Part shown: piece by piece, positions 35,255-46,771 of the stretch
Position numbering within the stretch: the first letter of the stretch is position 1
How the letters are laid out: the number at the start of each line of letters is the position of its first letter
Origin: Axinella damicornis
Taxonomy: Eukaryota; Porifera; Demospongiae; Axinellida; Axinellidae
Direction: 5' to 3'
DNA length: 64,000 nucleotides
NCBI GenBank assembly: GCA_963931865.1
Contig: OZ007514.1
Span: 9,395,222-9,459,221 of the forward strand
The notes under the pieces: generated by a model
What the model was told of the DNA's origin: nothing
Databases searched by the model: none
The model's input: only the letters and a program-made list of their open reading frames with translations
Translations under genes and position numbers: made by a program

Positions 35255-36424
35255 CTGTTGAAGAGAGTACTCCAGAGTTAGTGCAAGTAGTGAAAATGAA
35301 ATATCAGTAATGGGACAATTAGTACATAATTATAACTAGGTATTGTCATCCCTCGTCCCATTTGTCTCAGTACGCATACAGTTCGACAGCTGTGCTTCCA
35401 AGTGACACTATAATTATGGCATCCCATTGTGTGGGCTAACGTACTGATTGGTTTGTATAGCTATCACTTGTCCACCTGAAGTGCTCAGGGATCAATTCAC
35501 TGGTCCATATACGGTCCATACCGCTGTCAACAGATATGATGTCCAGAGATATGAGTGAGTTACAAAGGGGTGTGGCCAGATTTGATCACACCCTCTGCTG
35601 CCAAGTAATGCACATGCATGCATTGTGTATTGTGAAACAGACAAAATGCTAAGAGAGGAGAAGCCAGTCCATACTATCAGTACATTTCCACTGATGGGTG
35701 TGGTCACACATTTTGAAGCCATGTACAGCCTATTCCAGGGCAAACCAGTACTGGGTAGTGTGCTACTTGACCTGCTAGTGTCTGACACCAGAATTGACAG
35801 AACAGACAATAGTTGCAAAGCCTGACAGACAATGCAAGCTGTGATAATTAATGTCTGTAAAGAGGACTTCCTGTGTACATAATGTTATGTACACAAGAAT
35901 AGCACCACTTGCAACTAAGAACACAGTATCAGGCCATTCCCACTGCTCTGGCAGTATGGAAAACAGAGCAGGAGGGTCTGGAATATTTGGACTTGAAACA
36001 AAAACCACTACAGGATGGCTGTGATACAGGAGGCAAAGCTTGGGTCTTTATTGCTTGAATGAAATTTTTATGACATCTGTGCCATGGTATCATGTGATGT
36101 AATGTTCCACGCCTTCCGGTTTTCCCTACTGCAATCAAAAGTCTGGAATCAAGGCTAAAGAATTAATACCTCACAACTGCCTACTGTACATTGACGCAAG
36201 AACACTAAGTGGGGTGAGCCTGAGCGAGCCCCAAATAGACGAATATTTATTCCTGATCTATATGTCGTGTCTTAAATCGCTTGCAGCTCATATTTTATAC
36301 AAAGTGACTGAACGAGTTGAGGACATGTACCACGAACAGTCCACCTCCAAGGATGCAGACCACTCGTGGACCAACGTATTAGTAATAAGAGCTACAGTAT
36401 GGCAAGAAACATTTTCATTTAATA

Positions 36425-36831
36425 CAGTGAAACCTGCCTTAGCAGTCACCTGAATAAGGCAGTCACCTCCACTTTGCAGTCAGCTTGGAAATTTGAGCCC
36501 AAGCCACCATAATACTGTTGCTCTATAGCGGTCACCTGTGTAATGCGTAATGCGGTCACGTTGCTCCAGCCCAAGCACACTATAGCATGCTATAATACAC
36601 TGCCAATAATGGCCAGTGCGTACGTGCATGCATGCATGCATACATGCGTGTGTGCGTGAAATGCATGTGTGCGTGTGTGCGTGCCGTACATGCGTTTGAC
36701 CTTTGTAATGAGGTCAATCACATTAAAACTTCACAGGACCGCTTTAGAGAGGTCACCTATATTCCAGCCATCTCTGTAATGAGGCCAAATATACTTGGCC
36801 TTCAGGTGACCGCAGTAGACAGGTTTCACTG
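36425..36831. mobile_element. TA-target MITE (Tc1/mariner-like)
   Basis: Ends CAGTGAAACCTGCCTTAGCA and complement, flanked by TA on both sides. The interior contains further GGTCAC repeats. It is absent from the matching positions of the younger duplicates (near 44690 and 53090), so those serve as empty sites. No transposase inside. Confidence 0.85.
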
Positions 36832-38090
36832 TAATTGTACTGTGGCCTGGCCTGACTCACAGTTCCTACAAGGTCACTTGTTACGTGGACCGAACTCATC
36901 CGATGCATGGGGGCTAGCACATGCCGAGAAAGACAGCGAGAGTGCGTTCATCTGTTCATGCCAACTGCACATTCTGAAAGAACATGGTGTGTTGGACGAG
37001 CGTGCAGCACGCATAGGCCATGTGTGCCGTGCCTGCTAAAACTGTTTCAGCTAGAGTTCCTGTGTTGTGTGTATGTGTGTATTTATGTGTGATATTCTGT
37101 GGGCTGAGGTTGTGCTCAGTCACGTTCTGACGACAGTCATGTGCATGTGCTCCATGTCCTGAGCTGCACGTGACGATGCAGGCAGTATACTTTGCTTACT
37201 CTACCACATTCAGATTTGGCAGACCACCCGCTCCATGTTGCTAACTCGGGATCGCCCCACAATGTCATGCATTTTACCTAGCACTTGGTACACAGCCTTG
37301 TTCTCCAACCTAGCCTGGTCTGCCTTCTGTGTGTTAACGCACAGAAATGGAAGAGTGAGGAAAATGGGGAAGGCCTGGGAGCATTCATCATGTGAGTGAA
37401 GTCACATGGACAGCAAGTGGATGTAGAGGGGGAGTGGCATCAGCAGCACCTATGAACCATCAACAAGGCAGTGACTTGATACTGAATGGAATTCACACAG
37501 CTTATGGGCCACCTGCTTCATGTTGATCTTGTTCACCATGAAAAATTTGTGTAGCCCCTCCCCCTCTGCATCCATGTGAAGTCATTCACATCTAGCCTTG
37601 TTCCCAGCCCCTCCCAGATTTCCGTCGCTTGGAGTATGGTTAAGCGGGAGAGGGCCGGGTACATTACCTGGCGTGAGTGACATCAGGGTAGAAAGATGGG
37701 CAGAAAGACTTGAAATTAATGTGGGCACACTGAGGCTCAGAACAGCGAGATGAGAGAAGGTACCAGCTAACATACCACACGTATCTAGCTAGTGGGGAAA
37801 ACCGTCATACACACCGAGTGTTGAATTCTTGCTCTGCCATTTTATGATTACATCATGCTGATGTGAAGAAATGTACCAGGCGCTCCCTGCTTTTCCATAA
37901 CTACAAGTGACGAAAAGCTGAAATGAGGGGCCATAGTACAATCACAGTGACACACTGGGACCCCTGCCACAGACACAAGTACAGTGCTTATGGGAATGAC
38001 TGCCCTTTGAACTGCATGGTTCTTCGTGAGGCATTGAATTTCTCCATGCATGAACATTCGTTATATCAAGCAACAGAGGGCTTCACAAAG

Positions 38091-38150
38091 GAGTGACTTA
38101 ATTGTCCAGACGCCATACAGGAGTGACTTAATTGTCCAGACGCCATACAG
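38091..38150. repeat. 30-bp tandem duplication
   Basis: GAGTGACTTAATTGTCCAGA plus CGCCATACAG occurs twice in a row, in the older duplicon only. Confidence 0.95.
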
Positions 38151-38298
38151 GCGACATGTTCACATTAAACCCACAAAGAGTTCACTTAGTTGCTCAAGGG
38201 GTAGTCCCTCCCATAAGTGATACACAATGTATACCTATGGCTGTGACTAGGTCACAATCTGAGAACAATCTGCAACTATGTCACCACCCTGCTCATCC

Positions 38299-38300
<2 letters not shown>

Positions 38301-38333
<33 letters not shown>
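38301..38333. repeat. Run of 33 C
   Basis: Uninterrupted poly-C where the two younger paralogous copies (near 46045 and 53865) have an ordinary CACACCCACTCC sequence. Confidence 0.95.
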
Positions 38334-38913
38334 ATGTGACTGCGTATACCTTGTACGCACCAAAACCAACCCTCACATTCACTGATTTCACGTTAAGGTC
38401 ACTATTATTTGCGGGTACTAATTGTCGCACAACGTACAATTCGCAAACAATATTAGCAGTATGTGACCTCACATACATGTGCAGTAATTGGGATGCACTG
38501 TAAGCTAGCTGCCTACGAAGCAGCCTGGGAATGAGGCTAGCTGCATAGTACAAGCTGGTGGATGTAATTGGAGTCCATTAACGAGGTGAGAGTAAAACCT
38601 GAGGCATCGTTGTGAGAAGTGAGTTTGCTAGTGCTGGTAGGCGAGTGTTGGTGCCACTTGAACGGAATTAGTAATTCAACAGTTGCTATTAGCCTGGATA
38701 GTTAAATAATTAATACCCTCCAAAGCTGTTATATGCAGCAACCATTAATGGTGACGTTAAGGTGGATCCAAGGACGCAGGGACCCAAGCACTCGGGGACA
38801 TGGGGACCCAGGGACCCGACGACCCGAGGCTGTTACATGAGACAGAAATGCAAGTACGTACAAGTGATCTGAGAAGATGAAAAAGCCCAAACTCACGAGT
38901 ATGTAATTGGACT

Positions 38914-38951
38914 TAGCCTTGTTCCCAGACTGTAGTCCTGGAACAAGGCTA
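38914..38951. mobile_element. 38-bp TAGCCTTGTTCCCAG hairpin
   Basis: A minimal two-ended copy of the same MITE family: TAGCCTTGTTCCCAGAC, then GTCCTGGAACAAGGCTA. No clear target duplication. Confidence 0.7.
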
Positions 38952-39400
38952 GATTGATGAGCGGGATTATAGTTCAAAATGCAGTCTGTGCTCGTCCTAA
39001 GGACAAAGGTCAAGTGCATTTTTGTAATCGTGCATGTGTAGTGTAGTTGATGCAAACAGATTTTCTTGCGGAAAACAAGGTAGAGGTTAATGCTGTCTGC
39101 AGTTGAAACATTGGCATTATGTTGAAGATTCAAGACTGAGATAGCTTGCCATCCAGGACGACACCAGCACTTATAAGCTCCTGACAACACACAGAGCTAC
39201 AAAGCTCACTGGAACATCACGGTGGCAACATCTCATGTGCAGCTTTCCCTTCCTCGATTGCAGCGAGACCAAATCAGGGACAGGGGAAGTCTGGGTACAA
39301 GTGTGCCCTCAAATCTATTCGTACATCTCAGTACCCCACTTCGTTCCCGAGAACATTCATACGGGGTACAGCAACATCCATTGAGCACCCTTGAATCAAT

Positions 39401-39659
39401 TACCATATAGCGGGAAATTTCGAGAGAGAATCTTCCTAAAATCCGTTCTTACAAAGTTTTCACAATTTTTAATTTCGCGTCAAAGGGTCACAACCTACGT
39501 ATGATCTACTCTTCACATGCACACGTACGTGTACTACTGGGAGAACTCAGCATGCACTTTAACGTGGAATTTATGTGTGGTTCAAATGTTTGAGAGTAGG
39601 TATCCGATCGCAAATAACATGAAAATTTGTGCCTCACAAGTTTCCCGCTATTGGGTATA
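39401..39659. mobile_element. MITE abutting the transposon
   Basis: Left end TACCATATAGCGGGAAATTT. The right end is the complement of TATACCCAATAGCGGGAAAC. About 259 bases with no ORF worth naming. It directly abuts the left inverted repeat of the next element. Confidence 0.7.
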
Positions 39660-39660
39660 T

Positions 39661-42060
39661 ACGAAGGCCCTAGTGGAAAAATGGGATAACCAGCATTCTA
39701 ACCGATTTTGAGGTTTTGGTCCCATTTGTAAGTTTCACCTGTCTACAACAGCCACACGAAATTTTATTCCGTAATCTTTCGTTTTTGGAATAAAATTTAC
39801 GTTTAGCGCACGTGAGCTACGTGACGTCAGAGGAAGTAAAATGGCTAGCTTGATTCCTGGAGCGGAGGAATCCAGGCGTGGAAGAAAGCGACTGCGATAC
39901 GAAGGCGAGTGGAAACGGAAGAAAAGGAAGGTCCAAAAGGACAGAGGAGAGAGTTACACTACCTACAAAGGCGAGCAACAAGCTGCAAAACAGATGGTAG
40001 ATCTTACCTGTAAGTGTGCGTATCACTGCCGCGAGAGAGTGAGCGAGGTCGAGCGAGAGAGAATCTTCAAGGACTTCTATAAACTTGGAAGCACCGACGT
40101 TCAAAACAAGTACCTGTACGGCCTGATTCACAGGAAGGGTATCAGGCGACGGACACGAGCGGCTGCAAAACATCGAAGCCACACTATTAGATACCACATG
40201 CGTTTATTGGATGGCAGTCTCGTGCAGGTGTGCAAAGCGACTTTTTGTGCTCTACACGCAATTGGGAAACGGCGGGTCGAGAACCTGGTGGACAAGCTCA
40301 CAACTGGTGTCTTTGTAGCCTCTGATCAGCGGGGCAAGCACAAGAATAGACCCCACGCTGTTTCTGAGGAAAACAAGCAGAAAATCAGAGAGCATATCAA
40401 TGCATTCCCTCGAAGAAAGAGCCACTACTCTCGCTCTGACAACAGAAAGCGGGAATATTTGGATGAAGGCCTTAGCATTTCTCGTATGCATTTGTTGTAC
40501 CTAGAAAAACATGAGCCCCAGGTGAAGGCAACAGGAGCTAAACCTGAAGTGAAAGAGTGGCTTTATAGAAAAAAATTCAACGAAGAATTCAATCTGAGCT
40601 TTGGTTACCCGCGGAGCGATACTTGCGAGACATGTGACTTGCTACATATAGCAATACAGGCTTCTAAGTCTGAGGAAGAGACAGCAGAACTGCGAGTTGA
40701 GCTTGCCACTCACCAGGAGAAAGCAAGCCAGGGGTATCGCCTTTTGCGTATGGATACAGAAGCTACAAAGACCACAGGAGACCACACTCTACTCACATTC
40801 GATCTCATGCAGAACCTACCCGTACCCACCCTCACACATGGTTCAATGTTCTATTCACGGCAATTGTCGGTCTACAACTTCGGCATTCATAATACAACAA
40901 CTGGTGCTGCCAGCATGTGCATGTGGAATGAGGCTATTGCCAGTAGGGGTGCCGATGAGATTTGCTCTTGCCTCAAACATCATTTGGAGGCTCTTTCACC
41001 ACAAACGAAAAAGCTTACCTGTTTTTCTGATAGCTGTTTTGGACAAAACAAGAATTTTCAAATGGTGTGCTTCTGGAATCAGCAGGTGCTAGAACGCTTT
41101 GAGCAAGTTGACCACAAATTTCTTGTCAGGGGTCACACTTACCTGCCTAACGACCGGGACTTTGCTCATATCGAAAAACGCAAGGAGAGTGCTCGAGTCT
41201 ATGTTCCTAAAGACTGGGAGTTGGTGGTACGTGAGGCATGTCCTACGTCTCCATTCACTGTTGTCCCAATGGACGCTTCAAAGTTTTTAGACTTCACAGA
41301 GCTATCGAAACAGTATACCCACAGGAAAAAAGATGCCAATAAGAAGCCCGTTCTTATCAGCAAGGCTGTGTGGATGAACTTTGGACAAACTGAAGGTATC
41401 TCTGGTGAGCTACAGAAGCATCCTAATGAAGTATGGCTTAGGTATTCGTATAACACAGATGAGCCATGGAGTAAAGTGAGCCTTCTTAAGGGCCGGAAAA
41501 GGTTGCCTCCATCGCGTGTAGTAGCCCTTCCAGAGAAGTACCCCAGTGGGCATGCGGTCAAGTCCAAGAAACTAGAGGACCTCGAAAAGATGATCCCTTT
41601 TCTCCCACCAGAGAACCGGCAGTTTTACTTGGACCTACTTGCTAGTGTGCCACGTGATGCTTCAAACGACTCCGATGATGACTAAGCTTGTGGTATGTAC
41701 AGCAATTATTTTTGTTGCTTCATCATATTCTAGTTTTGTACATAGGCTGACAGCACAAGCATACACATAATAACCTAGTTTCCTTTCTTCAACTGCTTGT
41801 AATTGATGCTGTGTCGTTTATCCCCTTTTTCCAGTGAACGTCAATTCTGCATGTTTATTGTGATTGTGCTAACTTCAATAGTAGTTTGCCAGCTCAGATT
41901 CATTATATGGCTTCACACTGACCTGTCCTCCACTTTGGCAAAGTATCATAAGTATAGGTCTCAGGATGGCTTCAGTAGCAAACCATGAACTTTAAACCCA
42001 ATTTTCTCAAAAGTACCAGAATGCTACTTATCCCATTTTTCCACTGAGCCCTTCATACAT
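39661..42060 (+). mobile_element. Apparently complete DNA transposon with ~50-bp TIRs and a 614-codon ORF
   Basis: The left end (39661-39715) and right end (42004-42060, reversed) align as an inverted repeat. The core AGTGGAAAAATGGGATAA is perfect, GAAGG and AGCATTCT are conserved outside and inside it, and a few mismatches separate them. Between them lies a single intronless gene with a 120-160-base 5' leader and a 3' region of about 320 bases. The exact termini and target duplication are ambiguous because the flanks (TATATACGAAGG against the complement TATGTATGAAGG) are themselves similar. Superfamily not established. Confidence 0.8.
39841..41685 (+). CDS. Transposase-like protein of unassigned superfamily, 614 aa
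   Basis: Intact from ATG (context AAAATGG) to TGA-free stop TAA. The N-terminus (1-40) is strongly basic (KRKKRKVQKD). A CKCAYHC cluster at 57-63 could bind zinc. A second pair, SDTCETCDLLH, is at about 259-269. The middle reads LTFDLMQNLPVPTL (about 318-331), then SRQLSVYNFGIHN. Then comes LTCFSDSCFGQNKNF (about 391-405), and RGHTYLPNDRDFAHIEKRKE (about 429-448). The aspartates at about 320 and 396 and the acidic residues in the last block are good candidates for an RNase-H-like DDE/D triad. The pattern resembles a widespread, poorly described animal family (I associate it with DUF7869-type proteins, from memory). The C-terminus is acidic (NDSDDD). Flanking inverted repeats support transposase function. 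Confidence 0.8.
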   Translation: MASLIPGAEESRRGRKRLRYEGEWKRKKRKVQKDRGESYTTYKGEQQAAKQMVDLTCKCAYHCRERVSEVERERIFKDFYKLGSTDVQNKYLYGLIHRKGIRRRTRAAAKHRSHTIRYHMRLLDGSLVQVCKATFCALHAIGKRRVENLVDKLTTGVFVASDQRGKHKNRPHAVSEENKQKIREHINAFPRRKSHYSRSDNRKREYLDEGLSISRMHLLYLEKHEPQVKATGAKPEVKEWLYRKKFNEEFNLSFGYPRSDTCETCDLLHIAIQASKSEEETAELRVELATHQEKASQGYRLLRMDTEATKTTGDHTLLTFDLMQNLPVPTLTHGSMFYSRQLSVYNFGIHNTTTGAASMCMWNEAIASRGADEICSCLKHHLEALSPQTKKLTCFSDSCFGQNKNFQMVCFWNQQVLERFEQVDHKFLVRGHTYLPNDRDFAHIEKRKESARVYVPKDWELVVREACPTSPFTVVPMDASKFLDFTELSKQYTHRKKDANKKPVLISKAVWMNFGQTEGISGELQKHPNEVWLRYSYNTDEPWSKVSLLKGRKRLPPSRVVALPEKYPSGHAVKSKKLEDLEKMIPFLPPENRQFYLDLLASVPRDASNDSDDD

Positions 42061-42600
42061 ACATGTACACACACTAGCTCAGATCTGACTGCCCTTCCTG
42101 CTCGAAGATTCTTGACAAGGTCTACATACCTCAGCTACACCCAGGATAACTAAGAGGAGGTTGATCACTGCATTTGTGATGAGTAAAATCTCGGTGGCCA
42201 GACATTTGCGGTGCGCATGGGGACTGTCATACCGCAGCTGAATTTTGAAGGGCTCGGCCTTTAATAATGACAACAGATACCTACGCTTCCTTGTGAGTCG
42301 ATAATCCAGGTGATTGCATTGGGACTAAATGGTGAAAAATCGTCTATTGAAGCACTGCACTTAATCTGCATAACATAATCCACATCATTGGATTACATGT
42401 GACTTTAATGAGACCTGATTAGCAAAGGTCAACCTTGGCCGTCCTCCTCTGAAGAAAACTGTCATACAGTGAGTAAAGTGAGCTAGTTCAAACCACCGTC
42501 TGGTCTCTCTATATCACACAGGTCCCACCATACCCAACCCAGTGTAGGAGAACCTCTGTTTTACAGGTCATGCAGAGCCTGAATACATGCGGTTACTCAC

Positions 42601-42684
42601 TTCAGTGTCTTCAAGGTCTCGTTCTTCTTCAAGGCAGAAGCCAGGACAGTAGCCCCTTCATCTCCAATATCATTGCTACTAAGA
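42601..42684 (-). CDS. LRR exon 4 of an NLR-type gene
   Basis: 84 bases, phase 2/2, acceptor CTTCAACAG-type and donor GTGAGTAACC. It encodes LSSNDIGDEGATVLASALKK, then NETLKTL, a consensus NLR-type LRR. Its tandem twin is at 49277. The two differ at only a few codons, including DI against DF and EGA against EGV. Confidence 0.85.
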
Positions 42685-43670
42685 CTGTTGAAGAGAGAAC
42701 TCCAGAGTTAACACTGGCAATAATAATTAACTACCAATAAATAATGTCATAGTACATGTGAGTGGGTGGGTCCTGTTCCCTTGAAATGGAAGGTTTCACA
42801 AATAAGTTCATTTCAAGTTGTTGTAGCTACCAGGAGCGCATAATGAGGTAGAGAGCAGAAGGGGGGAACGTGAAACGACCACGCAAAAGGGGAAAAAAAA
42901 TTGAAAACCTATCCACGGTAGTCCCGTTACCATTTTTAGCTTGCACATGTATCATTGCTTTTCTGTGATGCCATTGACTGACTACAGCGACAGGCCAAAT
43001 CTCGAGTGAAGATAGTGTCTGTAAGTGTCGTGGGATGTTTCCCAGCAGTCATGAACTCCAGAAAAGCAGGGGTGGGTATTTCCACTAGTCGAGACGCCCG
43101 CTTGACTGTGTGAAGCAGCTCGATCAACTGCATCGTCATACAGCACTTTCTCAAAGTCTGTCACTACCAGTATGTCGTTTCCCTGCCTCGCTACCATTGG
43201 ACTGATACTGGCCTTTTATCTGTCATCTAGTAGTCATCCTTTTTGAAGTCTCTGTATGCATGCTTAAAATAGTAAAGGGATTTGTAAGTTTTCAACTTTT
43301 GTGTGGTCATTTCACGCTCCTCCCTTCCGCTCTCTACCTCATTATGTGCTCCTGCAGCTACTATGCAGAAAAATTAAGTTCACATCACAGAACAAACTCC
43401 ACACTCTCAGTTAGGGGCAGGTGGGGGTTGGTCAGATTCCCATTACCTGGAGCCCTTGTACATGAGAGCTGCAATTAAACCCAATACTGGGTTAATGAAA
43501 TAAACACAACCCCACAGAATGAAAATGGTACTCTACAAGAGGAATGAATGACATTGCGGGGCAAGCATGAGGGAGTGCATATACAGAACATGCATGCACA
43601 TGACTGCCATCAGAATGTGACTGAGTATAGCAACATTTTACAGATTACACGCACTTGAAGCACATGAAGG

Positions 43671-43765
43671 AAATCACCGACAGGCTTGCAGCTATTGGTG
43701 CCCCTATCTCACAGGAAGACCCGACAGGCTTGCAGCTATTGGTACCCCTATCTCACAGGAAGACC
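43671..43765. repeat. 44-bp tandem duplication (repeated in copy B at 52060-52150)
   Basis: CCGACAGGCTTGCAGCTATT followed by the GTGCCCCTATCTCACAGG part occurs twice in a row in both duplicon copies. It therefore predates the large duplication. Confidence 0.9.
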
Positions 43766-44399
43766 AAGTTGTAACACTGTTGGGAAGCTTGCCTGAGCTA
43801 CTCCACTCTAGTGATGGACATGGAAGCTAAAATTAAATTGTAATTGTGAGAGTACATCACATTCTCCTGTGAACATAATGTTTTGGACACAGGGACATCA
43901 ATTACCACCATCATTGTCTCTGGCCATTCCCACCTGCACTGGCAACATCAATAGCATAATGGCCTACTGTAAACAATACTGAAATTGAGGTGTGGTTTCG
44001 TTTGATAATTTAGACACAGAGCGAAGACCTCAGGTCTCGTATAACTTGTACATTGAGATAAAAGGCTGCAAGCATTCCTACTTCACCCAACCTGCTCATT
44101 TTTGTGTCCACAGACATACGGATGGACGAACAGGCAGACAAACCTCAGGCAAGAGGCAGGCCCTAATATTGGGACTTGAAACAAAACCATGTGCTACAGG
44201 ACGGCTGTGATACAGGAGGCAGAGCTTGGAACTTTATTGCTTGAATGACAGACATTTCATGACCTCTGTGCCACAGTATCATTGCAAGGTAATTCCCCCT
44301 CGGTATGTTTTCCATACTGCAATCAAAGGTCTGCCTACTATCAGTTTACACAACTGCCTATTGTACACTGACACAAGAACAGGTGAGCCCAAGTGCGCC

Positions 44400-45225
44400 C
44401 CACAGAGGAATTTTTGTGCCATAAATCACTTGCAAAGCCACTCGTTACATGCATGGACAGACCTCTTCAATGGGTACAGGGATGCACAGCGATTCCTGTG
44501 TACACAATGTTATGTACACAGGAATCTCAATTACCACCATTTGCAACTAAGTGAGTTGAGGACACTACCATGAACAGTCTGCCTCCTTGATGGCCAAGGA
44601 TGCAGACGACTCGTGGACCAACACATTCAATTGTTGGAGTAATAGGGGCTACTGCACAGCAACCAAGAAATCAGCTGTCAAGGCCATTTGTATTGTTACC
44701 TGACTCACAGTTCCTGCAAGCCACTCTTACATGGACAGACCTCATCAATGGCTACAGGGATGTGTATTTTGTACACAGCGATTCCTAATGTTATGTAGAC
44801 AGGAATCTCAATTACCACCACTTGCAACTAAGTTACTCAAGGGGTTGAGGACACTACCATGAACAGTCTACCTCCTTGCTGGTGACACTAAGGATACAGA
44901 CCACTTGCGGTCCAATGCATTCAAAGGCTAGAGTGATAGGGGCTACCGCATCGCAACAAACATTTCATCGGTCAGTGCTGCTTAACATCTGTAATGTTGC
45001 CTAACTCACAGTTCCTGCAAGGTCACCCGTTATGTGGACCGACCTCTTCAATGGCTACAGCGATGCATGGGGACTAGTGCATGCCAAGAAAGATGGCGAG
45101 AGTGCGTTCATCTGTTCATGCAAATGCACATTCTGGAAAGGACACGGTGTGTGGGACCAGCAGGCAGCATGGATAGGCCGTGTGAGACGTAGGCTACTAA
45201 AATTGCTTCAGATAGCCTGATTGAC
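44400..45225. repeat. Three diverged ~290-bp tandem repeats inside copy A
   Basis: The block GACAGACCTCTTCAATGGGT, or its variant CCGACCTCTTCAATGGCTAC, recurs near 44457, 44730 and 45038, each followed by ACAGGAATCTCAATTACC-type or related sequence. Copy B keeps only the first. Open frames here are not convincing genes. Confidence 0.7.
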
Positions 45226-46771
45226 AGTTCCTGAGTTGTGTGTATATGTGTACTTTATGTGTGATATTCTGTGGGCTGAGGTTGTGCTCAGTCACGTTCT
45301 GAGGACAATCATGTGCATGCTCCGTGTCCTGAGATGCACGTGACAACACAGGCAGGGTACTTTACTTACTCTACCACTTTCAAATTTAGCAGACCACCTG
45401 CTCAATGTTGCTCACTTGGGCTCGCCCCACAATGTCATGCATTTCATTTAGCACTTAGTACACAGCCTCGTTCCCCAACCTAGCCTGGTCTGCCTTCCCT
45501 GAGTTGACACACAGTAATGGAAGAGTGAGGAAAATGGAGAAGGCCTGGGAGCATTCATTAACACAGCTCATGGGCCAACCATTTCATGTTGATCTTGCAC
45601 ACTTTGAAAATCTCATCGCCCCTCCCCCTCTGCATCTGTCTAAATCCTTGCGAACTCATTCATGTCAGTAATGCTCCCAGCAGACCACTCCTGTCTTCCC
45701 TCACTATGCATTTATAAATGCAAACCGAAGAAGGAAACAAGTGTAGAACTGGAAAATGGGGTACTTACATTCCTAGGGGACTTTCAACTTTCAGTGGTGA
45801 AACTAGGAGCTTAGCACAATCACAGAGACAAACTGGGAATGACTACCCTTTGACCTGCACAGTTCTCCATGAGGCATTCTCCAGGGCACATTGCTGGGAG
45901 AGTTACAACAGAGGCAATATTGCATTTCAGAGGGCAGTGGAGGGCTTCAAACTATCACAAAGGTGTGAATAGTCAAGACGTCACACAGGCAACATGTTCA
46001 AGTGACCAATCTGCAACTATGTCACCACCCAGCTCATCAACACCACACCCACTCCTTTGTGACTGTGTATGCCCTGTACCAAAACCAACCCTCACATTCA
46101 CTGATTCTACGTTAACTACGTTAAGGTCACTATTACTAATTTTTGCACAATGTAGGGAATTGCTAAACATTTTGAACCCACAACAACCTATTGGCAGTAT
46201 GTGATGTCACATACATGTTCAGTAATGCGGGCAGGTTGTACGCTAGTCACCTATGGAGCAGCCTGGGAATGAGGCTAACTGTACAGTACGAGCTGGTGGA
46301 TGCGATCAGAGTCCATCCACAAGAACCTGAGGCATCATTCTGAAAGTGAATTTGCCCTACCTGTTGCACTAACAGCAGTGTGGTAGGTTTCCAGTGTGTG
46401 TGAGATAACTAGCTAGTACACACGTGATACAACTTGCTCATAGGATATAAGCTGTACTACGCCATCACTAAGTACACCGATCAACAAGTGAACATCCAAC
46501 GCAAATAGTGGGGAAAGTCTCTATGTGACACCACGGATAATTTTATGCTTACTCGACTTCCTGTGACACGTAAATAACTTAGACTATGTCCGATCGCGTA
46601 GCTACAGGCACTATCGAGGTACAGGGTTAGCTGAATGCTGATCACAAACTCTTCAACATGCAACCAGTGACTATACCCTTTGCACTACCTTGTGTGATTT
46701 CTGTTTGTTTACACACCACTGTTAGACTTTAGACGAAATTCACAATTATTGCACTTACAATTTTTCACCTG

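Larger units (their letters stand above)
35171..38560. repeat. Oldest copy of the LRR-exon duplication unit
   Basis: After the LRR exon, blocks align in order to 42.6-46.3 kb and 49.3-54.1 kb. Examples are the segment near 36000 (GGCTGTGATACAGGAGGCA), near 36900 (GGGGCTAGCACATGCC), near 37300 (TCTGCCTTCTGTGTG) and near 38340 (the ACCAACCCTCACATTCACTG block). It is clearly more diverged than the other two are from each other. It carries private insertions (36425-36831) and the 33-C run. Confidence 0.75.

Noticed and set aside
38729..39190. 153-codon minus-strand frame
   Set aside because: It contains a MITE hairpin and shows no recognisable motif or splice context.
40252..41567. Overlapping frames on both strands within 39.8-41.7 kb
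   Set aside because: Shadows of the 614-codon transposase-like gene.
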